Notes under the pieces: generated by a model | The model's input: the letters and a program-made list of their open reading frames with translations, nothing else | What the model was told of the DNA's origin: nothing | The model's database searches: none | NCBI RefSeq assembly: GCF_020906515.1 | Contig: NC_085852.1 | Span: 2,232,001-2,296,000, forward strand | Reading direction: 5' to 3' | DNA from: Vanrija pseudolonga | Lineage: Eukaryota > Basidiomycota > Tremellomycetes > Trichosporonales > Trichosporonaceae | Length of the DNA: 64,000 nt | Translations under genes and position numbers: made by a program | Shown: in pieces, positions 52,268 through 64,000 of the stretch | How positions within the stretch are numbered: position 1 is the first letter of the stretch | Layout of the letters: each line of letters begins with the position of its first letter

Positions 52268-53267
52268 ATGCTCTTCGCCGCCGCCGCTCTCGCCCTCGCG
52301 ACCCTCGCCAGCGCCCAGTCGGCCCCCGACTGGTCCCTCATCCCCAAGGCCTGCTCGACCCAGTGCGCGCAGACCATTGAGACGTCGTGAGTAGGCGCCG
52401 GGGCCGCTGCCTTCGGGAGGCAGGCAGAGAGAGGGGACCCCAAAACTCACACCTTGCCCACAGCTACCTCTGCCAGAACCAGTACCAGGGCGGCACGGCC
52501 GTCTACTCGTGCTTCTGCCAGGCCTACCCCTCCGACGCTGCCGGCTGCGCTACCTGCCTGACCTCGAACAACGCCGCTGCTCTGTAAGTCTAAATCCAGC
52601 CGTGCCGCGGTCCCCCGCTTACACCCCCAGTGGCTCGCTCCTCACCAGCACCCAGGCCGACTGCGCCACGCAGCAGAAGTCGTGCGCCTTCGCGTGCGCG
52701 TTCGAGACGTGCAACTCGTCCGACATTGCGTGCCAGTGCTCCGCGACGTACCTCGAGAACATCTACAACTGCGCGTCGTGCAACTCGGCCAACAACAACG
52801 CCGGCGGCACCAAGCTCGCCGACTTTGACGCCCTCAACAAGTCGTGTGGCGCCCAGTCCTTCGCCGGCGCGAACCAGGCCTTCCTCACCTTTGTGCAGGC
52901 CCCCACCGGCCAGGCCAACTACCAGGCCCCCACGCTCACTGCCACTGGCGGTGGTGAAGCCGCTACCGGCACCTTCGCCGCTGCCACCGGCAAGATCCCC
53001 AACACCAGCCAGGGTGCCGCTGCCTCTGGCGCCGCCAGCGCTTCGGGTGCTGCTTCGGGCGCTGCCTCCGGCTCGGCTGCCGCTGCCACTTCGCACGCCG
53101 CTGCCTCTGGCTCTGCCGCTGCATCGGGCGCCGCGTCTGCCTCGCACTCCGGTTCGGGCACTGCCGCCCCCGCTGCCTCGTCGTCCAAGCCCTCGTCCGC
53201 CGGCAAGACCTTCGTCGCCCCCGCTGGCCTCGCTGTCGCCGTCGCCGTTGCTGTTGCCGCCTTCTAA
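52268..53267 (+). CDS. secreted Cys-rich, GPI-anchor-type protein
   Basis: Three exons, 52268-52386, 52464-52583 and 52631-53267, encode 291 residues. Signal peptide MLFAAAALALATLASA, then two successive Cys-rich units: ACSTQCAQTIETS with SCFCQAYPSDAAGCATCLTS, and SCAFACAFETCNSSDIACQC with NCASCNSANNN. Both follow a C..C, CxC, CxxC order, which points to an internal duplication. The second half is a Ser/Ala/Gly repeat, ending in a hydrophobic tail (FVAPAGLAVAVAVAVAAF) after small residues, as for GPI attachment. The family is not named; similar proteins are frequent in tremellomycete cell walls. The signal peptide and the two phase-2 joins support the model. Confidence 0.83.
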
Positions 53268-53717
53268 GTAGCACTGCCATTTTTCCCGCACCCACCCTGC
53301 ATGGTCGTGACACTTATTCCCCGGCTTGAGTCCTTCTATACTCGCCACCACTGAACATTGCCCTTTCTATCTGGTTCAAGCTGTGTGAAGTGCTGCGATC
53401 GTAGCCAAATGCACTTTGTTTTTCGTGTTTACCGTATCTGGTTGTGGGCAATTCATGTCTGACTAGCGCAAGCTGTTTGGATCTGGCAGATCTCGGGATG
53501 TCGTGGGAGCAGTGGCTTAACTCGTGGCTGGCAGAAGTGGAACAGTGGCACGACGACTTGGCAGTGGCAGATGCCGCATGAGCAAGGAAGCGCCTTATCA
53601 CGCGAGCTAGTGAAGGCGTGTCACTACGACCCCGCCAGCTTGTACAGGCCAAACCACTCGCATGCGCACTCGACAATCTATATACGTCAACTCTATGCTA
53701 CAGAAGCCTTAAACCAC
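53268..53717. other. convergent 3' intergenic region
   Basis: Between the stops of the Cys-rich secreted gene and the four-TM gene. Nothing else seen. Confidence 0.45.
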
Positions 53718-54877
53718 CTAGACCTGGTCAGTGGCCCGTCTCGACCCGCCACCAGCGACCGAGCCCTCGTGTCCAGCCAACAGCGCCGAGTGCTCATCCA
53801 CCTCGTCGTGCTCGGCAGCAGAGACCACCTCGCCGACAGTGACGCGTGCCTCGGGTGGGATATGCGTGCCCTCGGGCACCGACACGACGCGGCCAGAGCG
53901 TGTTCTCTTGTGCCGCCTCGCCTGGCGCGCACTGCGCCCTGCAGCCCATGGCTCGCCACGACGGGCAGCGATGCCAGTGAAGGTCAGGAAGCCAAAGGTG
54001 GACAGCGACACGATCGCAGCCGCGACACCAAACGTGAATGATGCACCTGTGACGTCAGTGGGTGTCTTTCGCCAAGTTGTCCACCTACCGAGCCTGGCGC
54101 CCCGCGCAAACCGCTCATCGGTCCAGAACTCGCGCAGGATGAGTGCGACCGATGCAACCTGGAGCAGGGCGTGGACCAGCATCGCGCCCGAGACGAGCTT
54201 CCACTGCTGTCGCCGGGCGCGGGCACGCGCAAGGCGCTTCCCTGGTGGGTTAGCATGTGGTGACATGACGGTACCCACCTCGATGGAGAAAGATGAACAG
54301 GAGCGAGATCAACGCAAAGAAGCACGGCACCAGGGCCAGCAGCACCGTGTATCCGGCGGTTGACCACGCGACGCAGAACCCTTCCCCAAACTGAGCGCAT
54401 TCGGACCTAAAGTGACACATCGAGTTAGTGTCACGGCGGATAAGGGATAACGCTGTCCGCTCACCGTGTTGGGAAGCGCTCGCATTGCCAGCGGTGCTTC
54501 TTGCCACCCTTCAGGCCGGTATCGTACGGCTCAGCGATGGGTGTGAGGAGCGGAGTGGCGCGGCGGAGCAGCGCGGGCACGTCGACCTGGCGCGCACAGC
54601 GCTCGAATAGGCCATACCTGGGGGTGAGCTGGATTCCGTCGACGAGGGGGAGCTCACTTCGTCTCGAAGACAGTCGGACCTGGCGAGCGGATCTTGACGC
54701 GTACGAGCGAGGGGACCTGCAATGTCAGTGACTATCCGGCGGAAGTGGGCGAGGAAGGTCACCCACCTTGATATTGAGGACTGTGAGGGCTGTTGCGGCG
54801 AGGAGGAGGATGAGGGAGATGAGGTAGGGGCTCTTGCGCATCGAGTGCTTTACGTGTGGAGTATGATCTCCTGGCAT
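53718..54877 (-). CDS. four-TM membrane protein, SUR7/PalI-like topology
   Basis: Six exons, complement(54767-54877, 54658-54716, 54465-54617, 54279-54406, 54089-54241, 53718-54046), encode 310 residues. The order is one membrane segment near residues 17-35 (YLISLILLLAATALTVLNI), an extracellular loop with CARQV, WQCERFP and CAQFGEGFC, then three more segments (TVLLALVPCFFALISLLFIF, GAMLVHALLQVASVALIL, FGVAAAIVSLSTFGFLTFTG) and a charged cytosolic tail. A first loop with Cys/Trp between TM1 and TM2 is the layout of SUR7/PalI/claudin-like fungal proteins. I could not name the family from sequence alone. All joins keep phase; the start at 54877 precedes TM1. Confidence 0.72.
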
Positions 54878-55165
54878 GGCTGCAGTGGTGGGTAGTGGGT
54901 AAGAGAGTGTAGTAGAAGTTGAGAGGCGAGAGGGAGGGAGAGCAAAAGTAGAGGTGGGAAACGCGATGACGATTGAAATCGCCCTCCGCGTGAGGCGGCG
55001 GCGGGACGATGACGGAAACCCAAGGTGGAGGCGGGACGACTTAGTTTGGGCGCGTGCCTAAGAAAGTAGTAGCAGCACACCTCATCCACGCTTGTTGTTG
55101 ACTTTTGCCGTCAACTGGCACACTTGAGCCATTTCTTATCTGCTTTTATTCCCTCAACTAGTGCA

Positions 55166-57557
55166 ATGGACGTCGACGGAGCAGACGTCGCCGTCGAGCC
55201 AGACACGCCCAAGCCGATCCGCAAGCTCACCGCCGACGTTGTCAACCAGATCGCGGCGGCCGAGGTGCGCCGCCGACACCTCCACTTTCGTGACTGACCC
55301 ACCCCTGCGCAGATTATCCACCGGCCAGCCAACGCGATCAAGGAGCTGCTTGAGAACTCGCTCGATGCAGGGAGCACGTCGATCAAGGTGACGGTCAAGG
55401 AGGGCGGGTTGAAGATGCTCCAGATAGCGGACAACGGGCATGGGATTAATGTGGGTTGCCGCTGACGTCCGGAGCTCACCCGCCAGAAAGCCGACCTTCC
55501 CCTCCTGTGCGAGCGGTACGCGACCTCCAAGATTGCTGCCTTCTCCGACCTGCAGAGCCTCGCGACGTACGGCTTCCGCGGCGAGGCGCTCGCGTCAATC
55601 AGCTACTGCTCGCACTTGGAGGTGATCACCAAGACGAAGGCGGACAGTGTGGGCTGGAAGGCGCAGTACGGCAACGGCGTGCTGAAGGAGGACGCGCGCC
55701 CGACGGCCGCCAACGACGGCACCGTGATCACCGCCTCGGACCTGTTCTACAACAATGCGCTGAGGAAGCGTGCTTTCCGTTCCGGCTCGGACGAGTATGC
55801 GCGCATCCTCGACGTTGTGACCAAGTACGCCGTGCACAATCCGCACGTCGCGTGGGTGTGCAAGAAGGCGGGCACTCCGCAGCCTGACCTGTCGACCAAC
55901 GCCGGGTCGTCGACAAAGGCGAACATTGCGGCCCTGTACACGCAGAGCTTAGCCTCCGAGCTGTTGGAGGTGCCCGAGACGGTGTTTGCGCCGAAGCTGG
56001 GCGCGTCGGCGCGCGGGTGGGTCAGCAATGCCAACCATAACGGAGGGAGGAAGCCGGGTTTCTTGCTCTTCATCAACAGTGAGTCGTGTGGCTGGGAGGG
56101 CGCTGACCCCAGACCGCTTGGTCGACAGCTCAAAGATCAAGAAGGCAATCGACGCGTTGTACACGACGTATTTGCCCAAGGGCGCGTCGCCGTTCGCCTA
56201 TCTCAGCCTGTCAATCGAGCCAGACAAGGTCGACGTCAATGTCCACCCTACCAAGTCGGAGGTGCACTTCCTCCACGAGGACGAGGTTGTGGACGCTCTG
56301 GTCGCCGCAGTGGAGAAGGCGCTCGCCGGGGCCAACGTCTCGAGGACATTCTCCGTGCAGACGCTGCTGCCAGGAGCACCGGACGCATCGCAGGCAACAC
56401 AGAAGCGTGAGCTGAAAGATGTGGTCGGTTGAGCTGACATCCAGCACGCACGACGGCACCAAACTACAAAGTCCGCATGGATCCCTCCAACCGTACCCTC
56501 GACTCGATGATCACGGTTATCGACCCCTCGCAAATAGCAGACTACGATGAGCGGCCGTCCAAACGTCGCGGAGCCGACACCAGCGCCGAGGTCACGGTCG
56601 TTGAGGACGAGGACGAGACGCCCATGTGGAGCGCGTCGGTGCAGGAGGCGAAGGACGGCAGCAGCAGCAGCAGCAGCAAGGACATCCCCGAGAGCGTGTG
56701 TGATTTCTGGAGTATACAAGAGCTGCGGCGGGCAGTGAAGAAGAAGGGGAATGAAGGTGGGTGTGAGTGGCTGGAGCTCGCTAACCCCAGACCTGAATGA
56801 GACATTGGCTAAGCACGCGTTTGTCGGCATCGCAGACCGCCACCAGTGCCTGGGATTGATACAGCACTCGACGCGACTGTTCCTCGTCGACTATGCGGCC
56901 CTTGGGTGGGTTACTTGGGTAGCTCGCTTTCTGACCCACCAGCGACGAGCACTTTTACCAGCTGGGGTTGCGGCAGTTTGGCGCCATCGGCCGGCTACGT
57001 CTCGAGCCAGCACCGCAGATCAAGGACCTGCTGCGTCTGGCCGCCGAGGACGAGCCTGGGATCGAGGAAAACGGGCTGACTGTCGATGGAGTCGTCAAAG
57101 TGGGTAGCGGCATCCGGGTGAACTAACCCACCAGCGCGCCTCTGCCCTCCTCATCTCGAAACGCGACATGATCGACGAGTACTTCTCGCTGTCCATCACG
57201 CCGGCTGGTGCACTCGAGGCGCTACCGCTCCTCCTCAAGGGCTACACGCCAAACCTCGACCGGCTACCGCACTTCCTTCTGTGCCTCGCCACAAGAGTGG
57301 ACTGGGAGGACGAGAAGGCTTGCTTTGAGGGTGTGCTCCGCGAACTGGCATTCTTCTACTCGCCACGCCCGTTCGCCGATACAGAGGCGGACGACGACGC
57401 GAGTGCCGACGAGGTGGCCCATCATGTGTGGCAGCTCGAGCACGTCCTGTTCCCCAGCTTTCGACGGAACACGCAGTGGCCCAAGAGCCTTTCGGATCGC
57501 CACGTGAACCAGGTGGCCAACCTGCCCGACCTGTTCCGGGTATTCGAGCGTTGTTAG
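55166..57557 (+). CDS. MLH1: DNA mismatch repair protein MLH1
   Basis: MutL homolog that pairs with Pms1 in mismatch repair. Eight exons, 55166-55264, 55313-55450, 55487-56078, 56113-56406, 56445-56756, 56791-56905, 56943-57099 and 57135-57557, encode 709 residues. The GHKL ATPase has Glu44 and Asn48 in [18 protein letters not shown], and [11 protein letters not shown]; the S5-like part has [20 protein letters not shown] and [19 protein letters not shown] disordered linker with a Ser run precedes the C-terminal dimerisation domain, starting [20 protein letters not shown] and ending [11 protein letters not shown]. The terminal FERC is the invariant MLH1 end that contributes to the Pms1 nuclease site. 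Confidence 0.96.
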
Positions 57558-58034
57558 CGTGAGTGCGGGCGGCTGAGTAGCCGATGTAATGCTGCCATAG
57601 CTTGTATTATGCCGATACTAGACGGAACGTGTAGTGTAGCATGACCCGGCCGTGGGCCATTAGCACGTTGTCGCGTGAGGTGATTACCCCAGGTTTCTTG
57701 GCTCGGCGGTGTCGGGAATAAGCCCTTGTCATTGGATGCTGTCGGGCAGAGTTGGAACTGGGCCAAGTGGGCGACCACTCAGAAGGGCGGATGGAGCCGT
57801 TGCCGCAACGGAACCCCTACAGCCAGCAGCCAGGCAGCCAGCCAGCCAGGGCGAAGGGGTCCACTACGTCAGGAGAGTGCGACAGGTTGACCCACTGGCT
57901 GGGGCAAGCACTCAGGCAATCGCGACATCCACGATACCGGTTACACCACCACCACTTTCTGTTCTCTGCTCTTTACTCACTCTCTCTCTCTCCTCCTTAC
58001 CCTACCCATACCCACCCAAACAAAACCAGCCAAA
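57558..58034. other. intergenic region, TPI1 promoter
   Basis: Pyrimidine-rich just upstream of the TPI1 start (CTCTCTCTCT near 57980), as common at strong fungal glycolytic promoters. A CAGCCAG/CCAGGCAG repeat is near 57821-57850. No gene. Confidence 0.5.
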
Positions 58035-59070
<1,036 letters not shown>

Positions 59071-59428
59071 GATGCGGCCCGTGTGCAGCAGCAGGCGCGG
59101 CGTGCGAGGATGTAGCGAGCGTCGCGTAAGGTGGAGGATCTGGAGGTCTCAAGGATCTGTTACAGGCATCTGAGGGTATCGACAGGATCTATGCAATGCA
59201 GTAGTAGTTATGCGGAGGGGGGGGGGGGGGTCAGTAGAGGACCATGGCATTGAGCGACGTCGCGGTGCAGCTGATCCCGACAACCTGATCGGCGGCTCGC
59301 TCCTCGCCGTTGTGAACACGCCCCATCGCTCATAGTCACTGAGCCCACCGAGTCCTCCTCCCCGTACCGGCGGCACTCGCTTCGCTCGCGCCCGCGTGCC
59401 TCGTCCGAACCATGCAATGCATACTGCC
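59071..59428. other. convergent 3' intergenic region with a G14 run
   Basis: Between the TPI1 and MRPL22 stops. A run of 14 G lies at 59217-59230. No other feature. Confidence 0.6.
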
Positions 59429-60413
59429 CTACCACGCCCACCCGTCGATCGTCTTGCGACGGAGCTTGCCGTCCTCGCGCACGACGCCCGCCGAGCGCAC
59501 CTTGCGGAGCACCTTGTTGCGCTCTGCCTCCTGCTTCTGGGACCATGTCTTGCCCTCGCGGAGGACAAAGTGGATGCGCGCCGAGCCGTGGTGCTTGATG
59601 CCGAAGCGTCCGCGGCCCTTGATGTCGAGCCGCGCGACCTTGGGGCCCTTGGACACCCACGTCTCGGCGACGACGAGCTTCTCGCGCGCGAGTCCCTTGG
59701 CCTCGGCGTGGTCGCGTGCCAGCGCAAGAGTGCTCTTCACCCATGTGCGGCCCGCACGCTTGTCGCCAAAGGCCAGCTGGACGACCGCCTCGTCGACCGG
59801 CAGGCCGGCAACTTGCCGCGAGATCTGGTTCAGACGGCGGTGCGAGCCCTTGTGCAGGCCCGACTTGTACGAGTGCTGCGGGGGTTAGTAAAACGTACGG
59901 CGACGAGCGAGGCACAAGGGCTTGCCGCTGTTCGACGACGGCCCTCATGCACGCCACACACCCACCTCGGTCCACGTCTTCTTCTTCAACTTCTTCTCGG
60001 CCACCTCGGCCTCCTCCACAACTTCCTCGAACAGGCCGCCGTCCTTCTTCTCAGCCTCGGCAGGCGCGGCAGGCGCAGCGGCGTCCGTCTCGTCCTCCTT
60101 CTTGGCGCTCCGGCGCCAGTTGGGCAGCTTGAAGTTGGCAAAGTCGAACAGGCTGGGTGTGTGAGCGGGGCTTGGGCAGGAAGGAAGGCACATCAGGCGC
60201 ATATAGCTTCTTGATAGATCTTGAAGCTGCACTGCGCTTGCCTTGTCCACACTCACGAGCGCGAGGAAGCCACAGACGACGTGGCGATGGGCGCAACGAC
60301 GGGCCGCAAGAGCGGCCGCGAGGGGCCAGGGATGCCCTGGGCGACTGGGGTTGTCAGCTACCGTACCATAGCGTCAGCTTACTTGTCAGCGCTGAGCGCA
60401 GCGTCCTGGACAT
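59429..60413 (-). CDS. MRPL22: mitochondrial large-subunit ribosomal protein uL22m
   Basis: Mitoribosomal protein of the L22 family, which lines the exit tunnel. Four exons, complement(60383-60413, 60257-60344, 59966-60152, 59429-59875), encode 250 residues. Presequence MSRTLRSALT continues IAQGIPGPSRPLLRPVVAP. An acidic/Lys insertion (KKEDETDAAAPAAPAEAEKK) precedes the L22 fold: GSHRRLNQISRQVAGLPVDE, AFGDKRAGRTWVKSTLALAR, AREKLVVAETWVSKGPKVAR and GRFGIKHHGSARIHFVLREG. Phases 1, 0, 0. Divergent from the TPT gene and convergent with TPI1. Confidence 0.9.
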
Positions 60414-61477
60414 GGCGGTGGTGGTGTAGTTGTTATTGCGTTTACTCGACTTGGCCTCGTGAGCTCGTGAGCTGCTGCACTTGCCGGAGGAGGTCGAACC
60501 TCGGAGGAGCCAACTTTCAGATGGCGGAAGTAGGGTTATCACTCTTGAGCTGTTGTTACACGTGTCATTCGTGTCACTTGTCCCAGCCAGCTCTCGTCTC
60601 TTGTCTCAGGATCTGTCGCCGCTTCCGGGATAGGCACATCCTGGGCCTTTCCCTGGGTTGTTTTTCAATGTGCCCAAGTTAAAAGCCAGACGCACGTTTG
60701 AAGACACAGGCGGCCAAAATGACCTACAGGGCATGGATGGCTAAGGGATAACCTGGATCACCCTCGAGGTTAATAGCTAGGAGTTGTGGACATGGCATTC
60801 AATAGCCACAGGGCGGCCAAGCCGTGAGTCGCTTCTGTTCCCCACACGACCAGGACAACAGCAAAGCAAGCATGCACGTACGCGCGTCAGTGGGTGGGCG
60901 GGCAGGCGAGGAGGCGGCAGTGTGCCTTTTATTTGGTAGACAGGGCCAGGCGAGGGAGGGGATTGACCGGCGGCGGCGCTTGCCCCGGGTGGCCCGCTGC
61001 TGCCCGCGACGCGCTGCGTCGTGCTTCTTTTTCTGCTGCACGTCGTCGACGACACCTGGCGTGACCCTGCATGCATGATGGACAAAGTGTGTTCCTGCGG
61101 TACGGGCTGGGGGGTTGGGGGATGGACGGCTCAAACGTTGCTACAGCCGCCGCAGTGTCGTAATAGCATCAGCCTGGGCCATTTTCGCTCCCGTCGCGCT
61201 GCGCCGCCGCTGCTGCCGCCGCGCCCGTCGTGCCCGCCTAGGCTGCCGTGCTACACGTCGATTCCTCCAACATCTAGGTAGCCACCAGATTGACCAGACA
61301 ACAACTTCGTCGGCGTGCGTGAGAGACTTTTGACACACCAAACCCAACCCAAACCCTCGTACCTATCCATCCCTCTCTCTCTCTCACTCCCAAACCTCCA
61401 TTCATTCTTCTTCGTCTTCCTCTTCTTTATTCTTCTTCGTCTTCACTCCCTCTACCCCCCACCCACCCGCACACACA
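60414..61477. other. divergent intergenic region between MRPL22 and the TPT gene
   Basis: Carries both promoters. The last 110 bp are strongly pyrimidine-rich (CTCTCTCTCTC, TTCTTCTTCG), typical of a highly expressed fungal gene leader. No gene supported. Confidence 0.5.
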
Positions 61478-63175
61478 ATGAGCGCCGAGGACAAGAAGGA
61501 CATTGAGGCCAACGTGCGTACTACTTCTGTGGCCACTATCCAGCGTGCCCGGGCTCGGCGGCGGCCGTGCACATGCGGCGGCGTGGGGCGTCGGCGGCGT
61601 CAAGTCGAGGCGCGCACACTCGCGCGCAAGGCTTGACATGCGCGACACGCTGCGGCGTACTGCGCTGCCTGCGCGTGCTCCACGCCATCGTCACTGCGTG
61701 TCGACCGCGCCGCGCCGTCCCCTTGCCGCCGGCCATGCTCCCCTCCTAACGCGACTGACGCTTGCTCCCAGCTCCCCCTCGACAACGAGAAGGATGAGTG
61801 AGTCAACCGACGCCGAGGGCGCGACGACGACAGCAACACTGACGCCCACCAGGCCCTCCAGCACTGCCACCTCGGCTCGCAACGCGCCTTCCCAGCAGAA
61901 GAAGATTGTCATCCCCGGTGTCATCAGTGCGTGTGGTCTCGGCCTCGGCCTCGGCCTCCCCGACGCCGCGGCAGTCAACTAACACTCCCAGTCATCCCCG
62001 TCTGGATGGCCTGCTCGATTGCTGTCATCCTGTACAACAGTGCGTGTGCCGTGGCTGACTCAATTGACCGGAACGATCTGACACCTGACCAGAATACGTC
62101 TTCTCGAGCCTCCACTTCCCTTACCCCGTCTTCCTGACCACCTGGCACCTTGCCTTCTCGGTGAGTTGGGCGCAATCTGCCAAGAGAACTGCCAGCTCAC
62201 ACACCCCAGGCCATTGCCACCCGCGTCCTCCAGCGCACCACGACCCTCGTCGATGGCGCCAAGGACATTGAGATGACTGTAAGTAGAGCAGGCGGCGAGT
62301 CGCTACACGCCTCCACCTCGACCACTGCTAACCCCGCAGCGCGACCGCTGGATCCGCACCATCCTCCCCATCGGTGCGCTCTTCTCGGGCTCGCTCATCC
62401 TCTCCAACTACGCCTACCTTTCGCTCTCGGTCTCGTTCATCCAGATGCTCAAGGCGTTCAACCCCGTTGCCATTCTCCTCATCTCGTTTGCCTTCAAGCT
62501 CCAGGAGCCCAACGGACGCCTCCTTGCCATTGTCATGATGATCTCGGTCGGCTGCGCTCTTGCCGCTTACGGCGAGCTCCACTTTGAGATGGTCGGCTTC
62601 ATCTGCCAGTGTGCCGCTGTCGTGTTCGAGGCCTCGCGTCTTGTCATGATCCAGATCCTCCTCCACGGCCTCAAGATGGACCCCATTGTCTCGCTCCACT
62701 ACTACGCCCCTGTCTGCGCCGTCATCAACGCGCTCATCCTCCCCTTCATTGAGGGACTTGAGCCCTTCTACAACCTCCACCGTGTTGGCATCCTTGTCCT
62801 CCTCTCCAACGCCGGTATCGCCTTTGCCCTCAACGTCGCTGCCGTGTTCCTTATCTCGGTTGGTTCGGGTCTTATCCTCACCCTTGCCGGTGTTCTCAAG
62901 GACATTGTGAGTTTGCCTTGCGCACGGACCCATCTACGCCAGTGGCTGACTTTTGTTTCCAGCTCCTTATCTCCGGCTCGGTCCTTGCCTTTGGCTCGGA
63001 GATCACCGCTCTCCAGGTCTTTGGTTACTCGTGAGTGCCGCGGCCCTCATCGCCCCCATGGCCCATGGCCCATGGGAGTGGCGTGGACGGTTCATTACCC
63101 CGCGCAGACCCACTAACACCCTGCAGCATCTCGCTTGCGGGTCTTGTCACCTTCAAGACGACTGGCGGCAAGTAA
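61478..63175 (+). CDS. TPT-family (drug/metabolite superfamily) sugar-phosphate or nucleotide-sugar transporter
   Basis: Nine exons, 61478-61513, 61772-61797, 61853-61926, 61992-62039, 62093-62160, 62210-62278, 62340-62906, 62963-63030 and 63127-63175, encode 334 residues. Ten or so membrane segments are recognisable, starting IPVWMACSIAVILYN and KYVFSSLHFPYPVFLTTWHL, then LSNYAYLSLSVSFIQMLKAF, LAIVMMISVGCALAAYGELH and SGLILTLAGVLKDILLISGS. The KAFNP and GELHFEMVGF segments are typical of Golgi/ER nucleotide-sugar and triose-phosphate transporters. The C-terminus ends TFKTTGGK. Intron 1 is 258 nt, the other introns 45-96 nt. Exact substrate is not inferable. Confidence 0.88.
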
Positions 63176-64000
63176 AATGCCAAATCTACGATCCCCACCA
63201 TCTACAAACAACACCATGGACAGTTGAGAGAGGCCTCCGGTCGTCGCCGGTGGCCGGGAGGGAGTTGCCGAGGCGGAGGGGATGGAGCACGACGGGGCGA
63301 GAGTGCGCGGGGCGGCCGGAGCTGCTGCCACGCGACCATATGCCCAAATTGATAGATGCTGCTTTGAGGCTGCTACCCGGTCTGTGCGTTCTGTGTGTTC
63401 GTACCACCATACACTCTTTTTATCCGTTTGACATAGAATGTGATTGTGTGTTAGCTGGGGGAGGCGGAGCCACGCGCCAGCCAACCGTTGCGCTTTTATT
63501 AACACTACTGATAGGGCTGCCTGTTGTGATTACCACGCGGAGATGGCAACTAGCGGGCTATAGCGGCAGTGGCCTACCTGGACTAGGACAATGGACCATG
63601 CGTGTCCATTGTGATGCCTCGATGCCGAACGCCTATGCACTGAACTGCACAGTGGTGTCGGTGGAATCAATGCCTCCAACCCCGCCAGGCCCGGCACTCC
63701 CTCCCCAGCGGTGCGCTGTACGGCGCTCCGTGATTTCCAACAACGAGGCGACGGAAGCATTTCCGCCCACTGTACCACCGTACTGGCAACCGCTCTCTCG
63801 GGCCGGACAGCAGAATGGGCTCGTCGGACCATTCGTGGTACTCCGGGCGCGTCCGACGGTGTGGTGCTGCATCGCGCCGGCGGCACTGCCAAGGTATCGT
63901 CATGCAGCAATCAGGCAAGCAGGAGCAGAGCTGTAAGCATAGGAAAATTCGGGAGTGGTGCACGAGACGATTACTGCATCGCACATCGCATCAACACACA
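63176..64000. other. distal intergenic region
   Basis: 3' flank of the TPT gene to the window end. The open frames are unsupported and no gene start, repeat or RNA gene is visible. Confidence 0.4.

Noticed and set aside
60490-60520. GAGGTTCGACCTC hairpin resembling a T-arm
   Set aside because: No A-box or cloverleaf upstream; it lies in the MRPL22 leader.
63176-63936. Open frame running from the TPT gene to near the window end
   Set aside because: It begins inside the TPT gene in another frame and shows no recognisable protein features.

Overview
This window is nuclear DNA from a GC-rich basidiomycete yeast, most likely a tremellomycete of the Trichosporonales (Trichosporon, Cutaneotrichosporon, Apiotrichum or Vanrija type). 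The evidence is gene-dense DNA, many very short introns (mostly 40-60 nt, GTGAGT/GTAAGT donors, CTAAC/CTGAC branch sites 8-20 nt before the AG), a CAP59/CMT1-type GT69 glycosyltransferase typical of the capsule-forming lineage, a Kch-type potassium transporter, and a spread of eukaryotic housekeeping genes. The order is inferred; no rRNA or mitochondrial marker is present to fix the genus. I support 29 protein-coding genes, with exon joins checked by reading phase. I found no tRNA, rRNA, CRISPR array, prophage or clear transposon.

Layout. 245-7883: three tandem minus-strand AAAP amino-acid permease paralogs; two share a CCAAT/GATA-like promoter module. 8682-11501: an intronless divergent pair, a PaiB-type FMN-binding protein and a YtcJ-type amidohydrolase. 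11744-13783: Kch1/Prm6 potassium transporter with a long disordered tail. 15048-19135: divergent MON1 (vacuolar fusion GEF subunit) and a GT69 mannosyltransferase. 19487-20585: OST3/OST6. 20955-23135: Zap1-like zinc-responsive factor. 24197-26695: secreted DUF1996 protein with a mucin-like tail. 27770-31463: SDR, SBDS/Sdo1 and a PRELI/Ups lipid carrier.

32076-38273 is a run of mitochondrial and ribosomal-biogenesis genes (TOM22, RRP15, an L51/S25/CI-B8-domain mitoribosomal protein, ATP10) enclosing two unrecognised genes. 38432-43765 is the intronless 1777-residue MOT1. 45601-50840 is a divergent MFS sugar transporter and GH31 alpha-xylosidase pair, which looks like an uptake-plus-hydrolysis module for xylose-capped glucosides. 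52268-54877 holds a Cys-rich GPI-type secreted protein and a four-TM membrane protein. 55166-63175 holds MLH1, TPI1, mitoribosomal uL22m and a nine-exon TPT-family transporter.

The most unusual items are the transporter/alpha-xylosidase pair, the shared promoter module of the permease paralogs, a 39-nt frame-preserving intron containing a perfect 9-bp hairpin, a GC-AG intron in the sugar transporter, and the intronless divergent pair of bacterial-type families.
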